Assembly (NCBI RefSeq): GCF_007670255.1
Contig: NZ_SZVS01000004.1
Location: 248,001-312,000, forward strand
DNA length: 64,000 nt
Direction of reading: 5' to 3'
DNA from: Paenarthrobacter nicotinovorans
GTDB taxonomy: Bacteria > Actinomycetota > Actinomycetes > Actinomycetales > Micrococcaceae
The first letter of the stretch is position 1. Each line of letters begins with the position of its first letter. This document shows positions 25,475 to 34,379 of the stretch, piece after piece. Below the pieces are notes generated by a model. It did no database searches, was not told the origin of the DNA, and saw only the letters and a program-made list of their open reading frames with translations. Both the position numbers and the translations under genes were made by a program.

Positions 25475-26773
25475 GTGGACACTTCCGAAGCCATCTCGGC
25501 AACCGCCGTGGCAACCTTGGCCGACCGTCGGCTCGACTGGCATCACAAGGCCATTCCCGCCAACGCCAACGGGACCACGCACGCAGAATTCCTCCGCGAA
25601 AAGCACACGCTCGCGGACCTCCAGACTCCGCTGCTCACGCTCGATGCGCAGGCGCTCGCCGCCAACGCCGACCGGCTGGCGCAGTGGTGCGCCGAAAGGG
25701 GCGTACTGCTCGCTCCCCACGGCAAGACCACGATGTCGCCGCAACTCTGGACGGAGCAGCTCAACCGCGGGGCGTGGGGCATCACGCTGGCCAACTTCGC
25801 GCAGCTTCGGGTGGCCCGGGAGTTCGGCGTTCAGAACCTGCAACTCGCCAACAGCCTCACCGATCCGCAGGCTATCCAGTGGGTCGCCGACCAGGACTCC
25901 GCCATCCTCTCGTGGGTTGACTCCGTCGAGACTGTCGCCTTGATCGAGCGGACGCTTGCGGGAACCGGGGCGGTGCTGGATGTCTTGGTGGAACTCGGAG
26001 CGCACGGTGGCCGGACGGGTGCCCGTGGCGTGGACGCCGCGATGGACGTTGCCCGTGCCGTGCATGCCGCCGAGCACCTCCGTTTGGTGGGGGTCAGCGG
26101 CTATGAAGGCTCGCTCGCGCACACCGCGGACGACGCCGGCCTGGCCGCTGTCCGCGGGTATCTCACCAACATGCGGCTGCTTCACGAGGAACTTCTGGCA
26201 GCCGGCATGTACGGCTCGGGTTCCGTGTTCATCACCGCCGGCGGCAGCGCCTACTTCGACGACGTCGTCACCGTTCTCGCCCCGGCCATCAGCACCGGAG
26301 CCGAAACCGGAGGACCGTCAGTGGATTTGATGATCCGCAGCGGCGCCTACATCATCCACGACGACGGCTTCTACCGCGGAATCTCGCCGTTCTCCCGCGT
26401 CGGCGATCAGCCGTTCCACGCCGGAATGTACGGCTGGGCGCGGGTTGTTTCGCAGCCTGAGCCGGGACTGGCGATCCTCGACGCCGGCAAGCGCGACCTC
26501 CCCTTCGACGAAGGTCTTCCGGAGCCGCAACTCCTCGGTCCGGTCCTCGGCGGAGCCATGGAGCCCTTGGCTGGAGCCGAAATTACGTCGGTCAATGACC
26601 AGCATTCCTTCATGACCTACGACCCGCACACCACCACAGTCCGCCCCGGCGACGTGGTCCGGCTGGGCCTGTCCCACCCGTGCACAGCGTTCGACAAGTG
26701 GACCGTCATCCCGGTCCTTGCCGACACCAACAGTGACCAGACCGTCGTCGACCTCATCCATACCTTCTTCTAG
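25475..26773 (+). CDS. PLP-dependent D-amino acid/aminosugar-acid deaminase, D-TA family
   Basis: A 432-residue fold-type III PLP enzyme (alanine racemase-like N-terminal barrel). The Schiff-base lysine is K84 in LLAPHGKTTMSPQ. The C-terminal HPCTAFDKW supplies the His and Cys positions that bind a divalent metal in D-serine dehydratase and D-threonine aldolase relatives. Family members deaminate D-amino acids or D-glucosaminate. The neighbouring KDG kinase, KDPG aldolase and RidA favour deamination of a 2-amino-2-deoxy sugar acid to KDG; D-serine or D-threonine remain alternatives. It is the first gene of the plus-strand operon. Confidence 0.82.
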   Translation: MDTSEAISATAVATLADRRLDWHHKAIPANANGTTHAEFLREKHTLADLQTPLLTLDAQALAANADRLAQWCAERGVLLAPHGKTTMSPQLWTEQLNRGAWGITLANFAQLRVAREFGVQNLQLANSLTDPQAIQWVADQDSAILSWVDSVETVALIERTLAGTGAVLDVLVELGAHGGRTGARGVDAAMDVARAVHAAEHLRLVGVSGYEGSLAHTADDAGLAAVRGYLTNMRLLHEELLAAGMYGSGSVFITAGGSAYFDDVVTVLAPAISTGAETGGPSVDLMIRSGAYIIHDDGFYRGISPFSRVGDQPFHAGMYGWARVVSQPEPGLAILDAGKRDLPFDEGLPEPQLLGPVLGGAMEPLAGAEITSVNDQHSFMTYDPHTTTVRPGDVVRLGLSHPCTAFDKWTVIPVLADTNSDQTVVDLIHTFF

Positions 26774-26781
26774 GACTCCCC

Positions 26782-28434
26782 ATGAAGACCCTCATCAGCA
26801 ACGCCACCCTGGTGGACGGAACCGGAGCGGACCGCCGTGCCGCCGACGTCCTGTTGGACGGCGCGGTGATTGCCGCCGTCGTCGACGCCGGTAGCCTCAC
26901 CGCAGGAGACGCGGACCGCGTCATCGATGCCACGGGCTTGGTCCTGAGCCCTGGGTTCATCGACATGCACGCGCACTCGGACCTGCAACTGCTGGTCAAC
27001 AAGAACCACTACGCGAAGCTCAGCCAAGGCGTCACCACGGAACTGCTCGGCCAGGACGGGCTTTCCTATGCCCCGGTGGATGATGCCACGCTTGCCGGTG
27101 TCCGGGAAAAGATCGCGGGTTGGAATGACAATCCTGCGGACTTTGACTGGAATTGGCGGACCGTGGGGGAGTACCTCGATCGACTGGACACCGAGGACGA
27201 GGGGCCCGATGGCGTGACCGGCCGCATTGCCACCAACGCCGCGTACCTCGTACCGCAGGGAACCGTCCGCGCGATGGTGATGGGCTTCGCCGAGGGTGAC
27301 CCGACGCCGCAGCAACAGCAGCAGATGCAGGACGTCATCCGGACCGCCATGGAGGAAGGCGCCGTGGGCATGAGTTCGGGGCTGACCTACACGCCGGGAA
27401 TGTACGCGCAGACCGAGGAACTCGCCGGACTGTGCCGCGTCGTTGGCGAACTTGGCGGCTTCTACGCACCCCACCACCGTTCCTACGGCAAGGGTGCCCT
27501 GGGTGCCTACGCCGAGATGATCTCCCTGAGCCGCGATACCGGCTGCGCCCTGCACTTGTCCCACGCCACCATGAACTTCGCCGAAAACAAGGGCCGCGCC
27601 GGGGAACTCCTGGACCTCATCGACGAAGCGCTGGAGCAGGGCGTCGACATCACCCTGGACACGTACCCCTACCTTCCCGGCGCCACCACCCTTTCGGCGA
27701 TTCTCCCGAGCTGGGCGTCATCCGGCGGAACCGAAGCCACCTTGGCCCGCCTGGCCGACCCCGAAACCCGCGCCCGTATCCGGGAAGCCGTCGAGATCTA
27801 CGGTTCCGACGGCTGCCACGGCGTAGTGGCCGAATGGGACACCCTGGAAATCAGTGGCGTCCAGAACCCGGCACTTACGGGATTCGTGGGCAAGACCATC
27901 AAGGATATTGCGGCTGAAAGCGGCCAAGAGGCGTTTGATGTCTTCACTCAGATCCTCACCGAAGACCGCCTCGGCACAGGCATCCTGCAGCACGTTGGCC
28001 ATGAGGAAAACGTCCAGGCCATCATGAAGCACCGCACCCACACGGGTGGCAGCGACGGGCTCCTGGTCGGTGCCAAGCCGCACCCCCGCGCCTGGGGCAC
28101 GTTCCCGCGCTACCTCGGCCACTACTCCCGCGACCTAGGTCTCCTCAGCCTCGAAGAAATGGTCCACCACCTCAGTGGCCGGCCCGCCGCGCGACTCAAG
28201 CTCCACAACAGGGGACTGGTCCGCGAGGGGTTCGCCGCCGACGTCGTACTTTTCGATCCCGAAACCATCCGCGATACCGCCACGTTCCAGAATCCCCGCC
28301 AAGCCGCCAGCGGCATCCAGTACGTGTTCGTCAACGGCACGGCAGCGATCGACGGCGGCCAGCCCACCGGAGCGCGCGCCGGCCGTGCCCTCCGCCGCCA
28401 TAGTGATGGCCTCACCAGAGAAGGACAACAATGA
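26782..28434 (+). CDS. N-acyl-D-amino acid deacylase-like amidohydrolase
   Basis: A 550-residue amidohydrolase of the D-aminoacylase family. The metal-binding HxH is H63-H65 in DMHAHSD. Later conserved parts are LHLSHATM, the GGSDG catalytic Asp segment and KPHPRAWGTFPRYL. Classic D-aminoacylases have GNCG near residue 90, whereas this one has GQDGLS. It would remove an acyl group, most simply acetyl, from an N-acyl-D-amino or amino-sugar acid and hand the product to the deaminase. It starts eight bases after the deaminase gene, and its stop overlaps the aldolase start by four bases. Confidence 0.88.
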   Translation: MKTLISNATLVDGTGADRRAADVLLDGAVIAAVVDAGSLTAGDADRVIDATGLVLSPGFIDMHAHSDLQLLVNKNHYAKLSQGVTTELLGQDGLSYAPVDDATLAGVREKIAGWNDNPADFDWNWRTVGEYLDRLDTEDEGPDGVTGRIATNAAYLVPQGTVRAMVMGFAEGDPTPQQQQQMQDVIRTAMEEGAVGMSSGLTYTPGMYAQTEELAGLCRVVGELGGFYAPHHRSYGKGALGAYAEMISLSRDTGCALHLSHATMNFAENKGRAGELLDLIDEALEQGVDITLDTYPYLPGATTLSAILPSWASSGGTEATLARLADPETRARIREAVEIYGSDGCHGVVAEWDTLEISGVQNPALTGFVGKTIKDIAAESGQEAFDVFTQILTEDRLGTGILQHVGHEENVQAIMKHRTHTGGSDGLLVGAKPHPRAWGTFPRYLGHYSRDLGLLSLEEMVHHLSGRPAARLKLHNRGLVREGFAADVVLFDPETIRDTATFQNPRQAASGIQYVFVNGTAAIDGGQPTGARAGRALRRHSDGLTREGQQ

Positions 28435-29066
28435 CCCCCCAGGAATTCGTCCAGCAGCTCGAAACCGACCGCACGCTTGCAGTGGTCCGGGCTCCCTCCA
28501 TCACCGACGCCGCGGACCTGTGCCGGGCGTTGGCCGAGGGCGGCATCCGCAGCGTGGAGCTTACGTTCACCACGCCCGATGCTCTCAGGCATGTTCAGCG
28601 CGCGGCGGAGACCGCAGCGGACCATGGTGCCGCCGTCGGAATCGGCACGGTGATGACTGCGGACCAAGCCCGCGCAGCCATCGACGCCGGTGCGCAGTTC
28701 CTGGTGACGCCCGGACTCCGGCCTGAAGTCGCGGCGGTTGCCGCGGCGGCCGGCATCCCGTTCAGCCTCGGCGCGATGACGCCCACGGAAGTGGCTCAGG
28801 CGCTGGACCTCGGCTCGGACGTCGTCAAGATTTTCCCCGCCCGACAGCTCGGACCGGCGTATCTGAAGGATCTGCAGGGGCCCTACCCGGGCATCCGCCT
28901 GCTTCCTTCCGGGGGCATCGACGCCTCCAACGCCAAGAGCTACCTCGACGCCGGTGCTGCCGCAGTCTGCTGCGGCACCAGCGTGGTCCCGCCCGCGGCA
29001 GTCGCTGCCGGCGATTGGGCAGACATCGCGGCACGTGCCGCAGCCTTCACCAGCACCCTCAAGTAG
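28431..29066 (+). CDS. eda: KDPG/KHG aldolase
   Basis: A 211-residue class I aldolase that splits 2-keto-3-deoxy-6-phosphogluconate into pyruvate and glyceraldehyde 3-phosphate. The Schiff-base lysine is K133 in DVVKIFPA and the base is E43 in SVELTFTTP; TPGLRPEV and PSGGID complete the family pattern. The ATG overlaps the deacylase stop (ATGA). With the divergent kinase it completes a route from a keto-deoxy sugar acid to central metabolism. Confidence 0.93.
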   Translation: MTPQEFVQQLETDRTLAVVRAPSITDAADLCRALAEGGIRSVELTFTTPDALRHVQRAAETAADHGAAVGIGTVMTADQARAAIDAGAQFLVTPGLRPEVAAVAAAAGIPFSLGAMTPTEVAQALDLGSDVVKIFPARQLGPAYLKDLQGPYPGIRLLPSGGIDASNAKSYLDAGAAAVCCGTSVVPPAAVAAGDWADIAARAAAFTSTLK

Positions 29067-29089
29067 GACTCACCAAGAAAGAAACGCCC

Positions 29090-30481
29090 ATGAATGAATT
29101 CCTTGAATGGCTGCGGCACGACACCGCCGGCCTGCTCCTCCTGGCAGGCGCGGGCATCGCGTTGCTGCTGTTCCTGATCATCAAGGTCAAGCTCGAGCCG
29201 TTCATCGCCCTGGTGGGAACCGGTGTGATCGTGGCACTGGTAGGCGGTATCTCGGTGGAGGCCCTGGTGGGTTCGGCCACCAAGAGCAGCGACGCCCTGA
29301 TTGAGAAGGGCTTCGCCGGAATCCTTGGCCACATCACCGTGATCATCGGCCTTGGTACCGTCCTCGGAGCCATCCTCGAGCGGTCCGGTGGTGCCGAAGT
29401 GCTGCTTGGCAGGCTGGTGAAGATCTTCGGCGAGAAGGGCACTCCGCTCGCGATGGGCATCACCGGCTTCGTGCTGGGTATCCCGGTGTTCTTCGACATC
29501 GGCATCTTCGTGCTGGCGCCCCTGGTCTACGTCGCTGCGATCCGTGGCGGCAAGTCACTGGCGCTTTATGCCCTGCCGCTGCTGGCCGGTTTGTCCGTGA
29601 CGCACGCTTTCCTTCCCCCGCACCCCGGTCCGGTTGCTGCCGCAGGTTTGTTCCACGTGGACCTCGGCTGGATCATCCTCATGGGCCTCATCTGCGGTAT
29701 TCCGGCCTGGTTCGCGTCCGGTATTTTGTGGGGCACGTACATCGGCAAGCGCGTGATGGTGTCCGTTCCGGAAGACCGGATCGTCCCCGAAGCCGACACC
29801 GCGCGTGGTCATGAGCCCTCCATCGGCCTGGTGCTGCTGGCGATCGGCCTGCCCATGATCCTTATCCTCGGCGGCACGTTCGGCAACATCTTCGCGCCGG
29901 CTGGAACCTTCCGGGACATCCTCCAGTTCTTCGGCAACCCGGCCATCGCTCTGACCGTGGCCGTGCTGCTTGCCATGTGGCTGCTGGGTATCCGCCGCGG
30001 CATGACCTCTGCTGAGCTCAGCGAAATCACGGGTTCCTCGCTGCGTCCGGTGGGCATGATCCTGTTGGTGGTTGGTGCAGGTGCGTTCTTCGGAGCGGTC
30101 CTGTCTGCCACGGGCGTCGGCAAGGCCGTGGCCGATTCACTGTCCCAGGCGGGCCTGCCAATCATCCTCTCCGCGTTCGTCATCAGTGCCGGCATGCGTA
30201 TAGCCCAGGGCTCGGCCACAGTGGCGATCGTGACGACCGGTGGCATCCTCGCGCCAAGCCTGGCCTCGGGATACTCCCAGCCGCAGCTCGCGTTGATCGT
30301 GGTGGCCATTTCCTCGGGCTCGATCATCGCCAGCCACGTCAACGACGGCGGATTCTGGATCATCTCCAAGTACTTCAACATGTCCGTGAAGGACACCCTG
30401 AAGACCTGGACCGTCCTGGAAACCGTGCTGTCCCTGGTGGGCTTCGGGATGGCGGCATTGCTGTACACCTTCGTCAGGTGA
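29090..30481 (+). CDS. GntP-family gluconate/sugar-acid permease
   Basis: A 463-residue permease with about 12 membrane segments. GntP hallmarks are ILGHITVIIGLGTVLGAILERSGG, PVFFDIGIFVLAPLVY, LSVTHAFLPPHPGPVAAAG and SGSIIASHVNDGGFWI. GntP proteins import gluconate or related sugar acids with protons. In this cluster it most plausibly carries an N-acylated amino-sugar acid. The ATG at 29090 is used because the family starts close to the first helix. It is the last gene of the operon and is followed by a terminator. Confidence 0.93.
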   Translation: MNEFLEWLRHDTAGLLLLAGAGIALLLFLIIKVKLEPFIALVGTGVIVALVGGISVEALVGSATKSSDALIEKGFAGILGHITVIIGLGTVLGAILERSGGAEVLLGRLVKIFGEKGTPLAMGITGFVLGIPVFFDIGIFVLAPLVYVAAIRGGKSLALYALPLLAGLSVTHAFLPPHPGPVAAAGLFHVDLGWIILMGLICGIPAWFASGILWGTYIGKRVMVSVPEDRIVPEADTARGHEPSIGLVLLAIGLPMILILGGTFGNIFAPAGTFRDILQFFGNPAIALTVAVLLAMWLLGIRRGMTSAELSEITGSSLRPVGMILLVVGAGAFFGAVLSATGVGKAVADSLSQAGLPIILSAFVISAGMRIAQGSATVAIVTTGGILAPSLASGYSQPQLALIVVAISSGSIIASHVNDGGFWIISKYFNMSVKDTLKTWTVLETVLSLVGFGMAALLYTFVR

Positions 30482-30550
30482 CCTGCCGGCACCCAGGCCG
30501 GGTGCCGGCGTCGTGAGCTTGTACCGTCGCGACCCACATTGAAAACCACA

Positions 30551-30593
30551 ACGGCCCCGACACGCCTGTAACAAGGCGTGTCGGGGCCGTTTC
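30551..30593 (+). terminator. Rho-independent terminator after the GntP gene
   Basis: ACGGCCCCGACACGCCT (30551-30567) and its exact inverse (30574-30590) form a 17-base stem with a six-base loop, followed by TTTCGTGT. It lies 70 bases after the permease stop. Confidence 0.88.
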
Positions 30594-30646
30594 GTGTGTC
30601 AAAGAAGGTGGGGCGGCACAGGCCAAAACCGAGGTTAAAACAAAGA

Positions 30647-30685
30647 GCTCCGGAGTGCGTTATTGGGGGATACGCACTCCGGAGC
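30647..30685 (-). terminator. Rho-independent terminator of the stress protein gene
   Basis: GCTCCGGAGTGCGT (30647-30660) and its exact inverse (30672-30685) form a 14-base stem. Read on the minus strand, the stem is followed by TCTTTGTTTTAACC, a T-rich tail. It lies about 90 bases after the stop of the universal stress protein gene. Confidence 0.75.
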
Positions 30686-30775
30686 GGTCTTTGGACAGGC
30701 GCTTTCGCTTCCTGCACTCATCACTCTACGTGGCATCGGAGCCCATTGCCACCACCTTGAATAAGTACTTTCGCT

Positions 30776-31282
30776 TTAGTTTTTCCGGGCCGCTTCCTGG
30801 CGCTTTTTCTGGGGCACAATCAGGACCGGCCGGCGCTGGTGATGGCTGAGCCATGCAGCCACCGAGCCGTTGAGAGCCTCGGAAATGCGGTGTCCCAGGC
30901 CCGGCTCCGGCGAGCCCACAATGATCATGGAGGCGTTGATGTCCGAGGCCAGCCGGCCCAGTGCCCGGGCGGGGTCGCCGGCCAACAACCGCAGGGTCCA
31001 ATCGGCCGTACCGCCGTCCATGGCTTCGGCTATGACCTTCCCCAGGTCTCCCCGGACGGCGTCCACCTCGGCGTCGTCCTTTTCCGGGTGCAGCGACATC
31101 CGGTGGGTCTCACGGGACGGATCCCACTCCACCAGGTAACTGGCCTCGTCGACGTAGGCGCACACCAGTGGCACACCGAGTTTTTCGGCGAGGGTCCGGG
31201 CCGTCTGCAGCACCTCCACGTGCTGGTCCGGAAGGACTCCCACCACCAAGGGAATGGGGCCGCTGAAATCCTCTTCAGCCAT
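30776..31282 (-). CDS. Universal stress protein (UspA family)
   Basis: A 168-residue single Usp domain. The N-terminal strand is PLVVGVLPDQHVEVLQTARTLAEKLGVPLVCAYVD, and the ATP-loop region is SMIIVGSPEPGLGHRISEALNGSVAAWLSHHQRRPVLIVP, close to the G-x2-G-x9-G(S/T) pattern of ATP-binding Usps. A C-terminal Lys/Arg-rich tail follows. The ATG at 31282 is used, with AAGGGT upstream. Earlier in-frame starts would run through the palindromic repeat at 31329-31395 and are not credible. Confidence 0.88.
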   Translation of the reverse strand: MAEEDFSGPIPLVVGVLPDQHVEVLQTARTLAEKLGVPLVCAYVDEASYLVEWDPSRETHRMSLHPEKDDAEVDAVRGDLGKVIAEAMDGGTADWTLRLLAGDPARALGRLASDINASMIIVGSPEPGLGHRISEALNGSVAAWLSHHQRRPVLIVPQKKRQEAARKN

Positions 31283-31328
31283 ACCCTTATTGTTGCGCCG
31301 CAGGGGGCTGTTGAACAGGTCGTTTGCT

Positions 31329-31395
31329 ACCCAACTGGGGGACAGATAACGCTCCACCCAAGCCTCATTGGGACGTTTGCTGTCCCCTACTTGGG
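31329..31395 (-). repeat. 67-base palindromic intergenic repeat, copy 1
   Basis: The ends ACCCAACTGGGGGACAG and CTGTCCCCTACTTGGG are imperfect inverted repeats. The reverse complement of this segment aligns without gaps to 62760-62826, with 50 of 67 bases identical by hand count. The right arm includes the stop codon and last residues of the Trypco1-like gene, so the element has settled exactly at a gene end. It looks like a non-autonomous, REP- or MITE-like element. Confidence 0.75.
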
Positions 31396-31740
31396 CGGCG
31401 CGGTTGGGGCGGGCTTGTTCCACGTCAGCCGCACCTTGAAGTTGGATGCAGTGCTGGCAGAGGCTATGAAGGCCCCGGCCTCGGCATGCAGGTCGATCCC
31501 GAACTCCACACTGAGCTCGTCCGGGCGGTTTTCGAGGCTCAGGAGTTCGTCGATCACACCCTGCACTGCCGGCCGGACCTGCTCAAGCGCCCGTTGGAAC
31601 GTCTGCTGGGCCCTCGCGAAAACCCCCGAATGATCGGCCGCGTGGTCGCCACCCCTGGTCACCAGGCTCCCGGCCCCGCTGGCCACCTCCACAACTACCG
31701 TGCCGCCGTCGTCGGTGGTGAACTCAACCAGCCTGCTCAT
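31387..31740 (-). CDS. Trypco1-like (CU044_2847 family) protein
   Basis: A 117-residue protein that I assign to the CU044_2847/Trypco1 family: a beta-rich start MSRLVEFTTDDGGTVVVEV, a central helix (AQQTFQRALEQVRPAVQGVIDELLSL) and a last strand DELSVEFGIDLHAEAGAFIA. Such proteins accompany proteases and other effectors in predicted conflict systems. Its ATG overlaps the CHAT gene stop (ATGA), so the two are translated together. The stop codon lies in the palindromic repeat, which may have replaced the original end. Confidence 0.72.
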   Translation of the reverse strand: MSRLVEFTTDDGGTVVVEVASGAGSLVTRGGDHAADHSGVFARAQQTFQRALEQVRPAVQGVIDELLSLENRPDELSVEFGIDLHAEAGAFIASASTASNFKVRLTWNKPAPTAPPK

Positions 31741-34205
31741 TTGCCGGTCCTTTCTGCTGAACGAGCACCGAGGCGGCGCGCTTCGACCAGGAACCCCACG
31801 CCTGCCGCGCAAAGCACCGCAAGTTGTATCAGGGCAAAGTACGCGTGGGTCCGGTACCAGGACTCCAGGAACACGCCTTTGTCCTGGACCCAGACCAGCG
31901 GTACGGACACGGTGGCGTACAGCAGCAGCCATCCCATCAGCCTGGATTGCCCGGTGCGCAGGGCCAGGATTCCCGCCCACAAACCGAAGCCCGCGTGAAC
32001 GAAACTGAACACGACGCTTGTCAGTTCCACGGCGTAGTTCAGGCCCGACAACCCAAAGACCGCACCGGAGACGACCACTCCGGCCATCACAAGCCTGCCC
32101 ATGACGGAGCGGTCGGGAAGGCCTGCGACGGCGAGCAGCAGGTATCCCAAGGGGGCCACCAGGCCGTAGACAATCCGGAGGGAGGCATCGCCGCCGCTCT
32201 CGTACCAGTAGTTGTCATCGAGCCACAGGAAGTAGACGGCAAAGCCCACTCCCAGGCCGCCAGCCACCGCCAGCGCGGCTCCGCCCCAGGCGAGGGGAAC
32301 GGTCTTGAACGGCTGCGGCATGGAGGCGGCCGGTCGCGGCCGGGTGACGGTGGGGCCGGAACCGCCAACGTTCGACGCCGGGACGCCAGCCAGCGGCGCG
32401 GCGCGCGGTGAGGTGGGGCTCGGGTTGGACGCCGGTCGTGTGCCCGAAGGGGCCGTCCGGGGTGGTGGCGGTGGCTGGTAGACGGCCGTGTACGAGCCCT
32501 GCTCTGTTCCGGAGTTCGCCGGAGCGGGGGCTTCTTTTGGCTTGGTCTTCTCGATTTCGGCCCGTGCTGCAGTTGCCAGCCCACCGGGATCGGCCGCAGC
32601 CGGGTCCAGTGAAGACAGCTCACGGGAGACATCGAGAACTGCCTGCCACGAACACTGGGAGGAGTGGTACCGCAGTTCGCCCTCCAGATCGGCGAGACGT
32701 TGCTTTCTTTCGCAGTCCTGTTTCCGGGCCGCGGCATCGGGATACTCGGGATCGTCCAGGACCAGGGCGAAACCGTCCGCAGCCGCCAACCAGTCGCCGG
32801 ATTCTTCCGCCTGGCGGGCCTCGCGGTAGATGCGGGCAAGTTCCAGGCGTTTGCGGGCAGCGTCTCGTTGGTTTGCTGCGTCCCGGTAGCCGGGTTCCAA
32901 TGTCAGTAGGTCCTCAAACAGTTCCACGGCCTGGTCGAATCGCCGCGCACGCAGTTCCGCAGTTGCCTGCACATACAACGCCCTCAACTGGGCGCGTTTC
33001 ATGGCTTGGTCTGTGTTCGCTTGTGTACCTGCAGCAGCCTGACCGCCCGAGGCCGCGGCCGCCGTCGTACCTTCAACTGAAGCCGGGACGCGCGGGGAGC
33101 CCTTCAACGTGAAAAGTTGCGTGGATCCGCCCCGGACGTAGAGGGCCGGGGTGACCCATTCGAGTGTGCCGTCCGGGCTGGCCATCACTGAGATCCGGCC
33201 GATGCGGGCGGCCTCGTCAACGGTGCGGCCGTTGGCGATCGCGGCGTAGAAGCCGTGGGAGAACGCGATTGCGGCGTAATCGCTGATGGCGAATTGCATC
33301 GCGGCGACGGCACCGATTCCGCTGCGGACCAGGGCCGAGGCGGTACCGGAGAAGAGGTCGGTCTGGCCCATTTCGCCCGAGGAGCACGAGTTCAGCACCA
33401 CGAGCCGCGGGCGCGGGGCGGCTACGCTCAGCAACGCCATCAAACGCACGGCGCGGACCATTGCGGCGCGGCCGTCCTGCCCCACCAGGGCGATGCGGCC
33501 CTCGTCCGTCCGGGAGTCATAGTCGCCGTGGCCAACGAAGTGGACTACATGCCAGGGGCCTGCGAGGAGCATCGATTGCACGTCATCCCACGTGCCGCTC
33601 CTGGTCCACACCAGTTCAACGCGGCCCTCCGACGCCGGTCCTGCAAGTGCCCTGCCCAGGTGTTCCTTTTCGGCCGCGACATCCAAGGCCGGCAGATCCC
33701 GGGGTGAGGCCACGATGCCCAGGATGCGCAACGGCGGGGCCACATCCAAGGGATTGAGGTTGTAGTCGGGGGCGGGCACATGCCGCAGCAAGGGCTCGGT
33801 CTGGCAAAGGTAGGTCTCGGTTTCGGGGTCGAACAGGGTTTCCCACGGCATCGTCGCCAACTCGGGGGCCGCCAGCCGGAGGACAACCCTGAGCTGCTGG
33901 CCCGCGTGCTGGGCAGCACCCAAACTGGCCCGGTAGGTCCCGTAGACCTCCCGGGTGAAGAGCGCTTGGAACAGTTCCTGGCCGACTTCGCGGACTGCCA
34001 CTTCCGCTACCGGAAGCGTGCGGCGGGCGGCGACGGCGGACGCCAGAACTGTCGCTTCAAGCTGCGGAAGCCGGTCGATGATCCCGTCCACGTCCAGGGC
34101 GAAGATGCCGGACGCGTGCCCGCCCGCCGGTGCGCGAACCACGTGCACCGTATATTCGCCGCGTGCAGAGCCGGTATCGATTTCCAGCTCGATGTCACAG
34201 TCCAT
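31737..34205 (-). CDS. CHAT-domain (caspase-like) membrane protein with TPR-like region
   Basis: An 822-residue multidomain protein. The CHAT peptidase-like domain (about 100-370) has catalytic His226 in HFVGHGDYD and Cys274 in VVLNSCSSGE. A helical, TPR-like region (about 400-540; ARRFDQAVELFEDLLTLEPGYRDAANQRDA) follows, then a Pro/Ser/Thr-rich linker (about 565-645) and six membrane helices (about 655-810). CHAT proteases are cysteine peptidases related to caspases and separases. Membrane anchoring and the coupled Trypco1-like gene suggest a regulated protease in a stress or conflict module. The start has GAGGGA upstream. Confidence 0.82.
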   Translation of the reverse strand: MDCDIELEIDTGSARGEYTVHVVRAPAGGHASGIFALDVDGIIDRLPQLEATVLASAVAARRTLPVAEVAVREVGQELFQALFTREVYGTYRASLGAAQHAGQQLRVVLRLAAPELATMPWETLFDPETETYLCQTEPLLRHVPAPDYNLNPLDVAPPLRILGIVASPRDLPALDVAAEKEHLGRALAGPASEGRVELVWTRSGTWDDVQSMLLAGPWHVVHFVGHGDYDSRTDEGRIALVGQDGRAAMVRAVRLMALLSVAAPRPRLVVLNSCSSGEMGQTDLFSGTASALVRSGIGAVAAMQFAISDYAAIAFSHGFYAAIANGRTVDEAARIGRISVMASPDGTLEWVTPALYVRGGSTQLFTLKGSPRVPASVEGTTAAAASGGQAAAGTQANTDQAMKRAQLRALYVQATAELRARRFDQAVELFEDLLTLEPGYRDAANQRDAARKRLELARIYREARQAEESGDWLAAADGFALVLDDPEYPDAAARKQDCERKQRLADLEGELRYHSSQCSWQAVLDVSRELSSLDPAAADPGGLATAARAEIEKTKPKEAPAPANSGTEQGSYTAVYQPPPPPRTAPSGTRPASNPSPTSPRAAPLAGVPASNVGGSGPTVTRPRPAASMPQPFKTVPLAWGGAALAVAGGLGVGFAVYFLWLDDNYWYESGGDASLRIVYGLVAPLGYLLLAVAGLPDRSVMGRLVMAGVVVSGAVFGLSGLNYAVELTSVVFSFVHAGFGLWAGILALRTGQSRLMGWLLLYATVSVPLVWVQDKGVFLESWYRTHAYFALIQLAVLCAAGVGFLVEARRLGARSAERTGK

Positions 34206-34379
34206 CGCGGGTCCCTCGTGCGACGGGCGGCCGGCAGCCGGAAACGGCGTGCCGGAGTGCCCTTAGGACTAGATTGGCCCTACATCCGGCTGCTTACAAG
34301 CCTTATCGGTGGACCCTTGAAGACGCCACGGCCCCGGCCTACCGTTAATTCGACGGATCCGACGGAAGGTGGTCCCGCG

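Noticed and set aside
30776-31423. Longer N-terminus for the universal stress protein
   Set aside because: The extra 47 codons translate the palindromic repeat and do not resemble a Usp domain.
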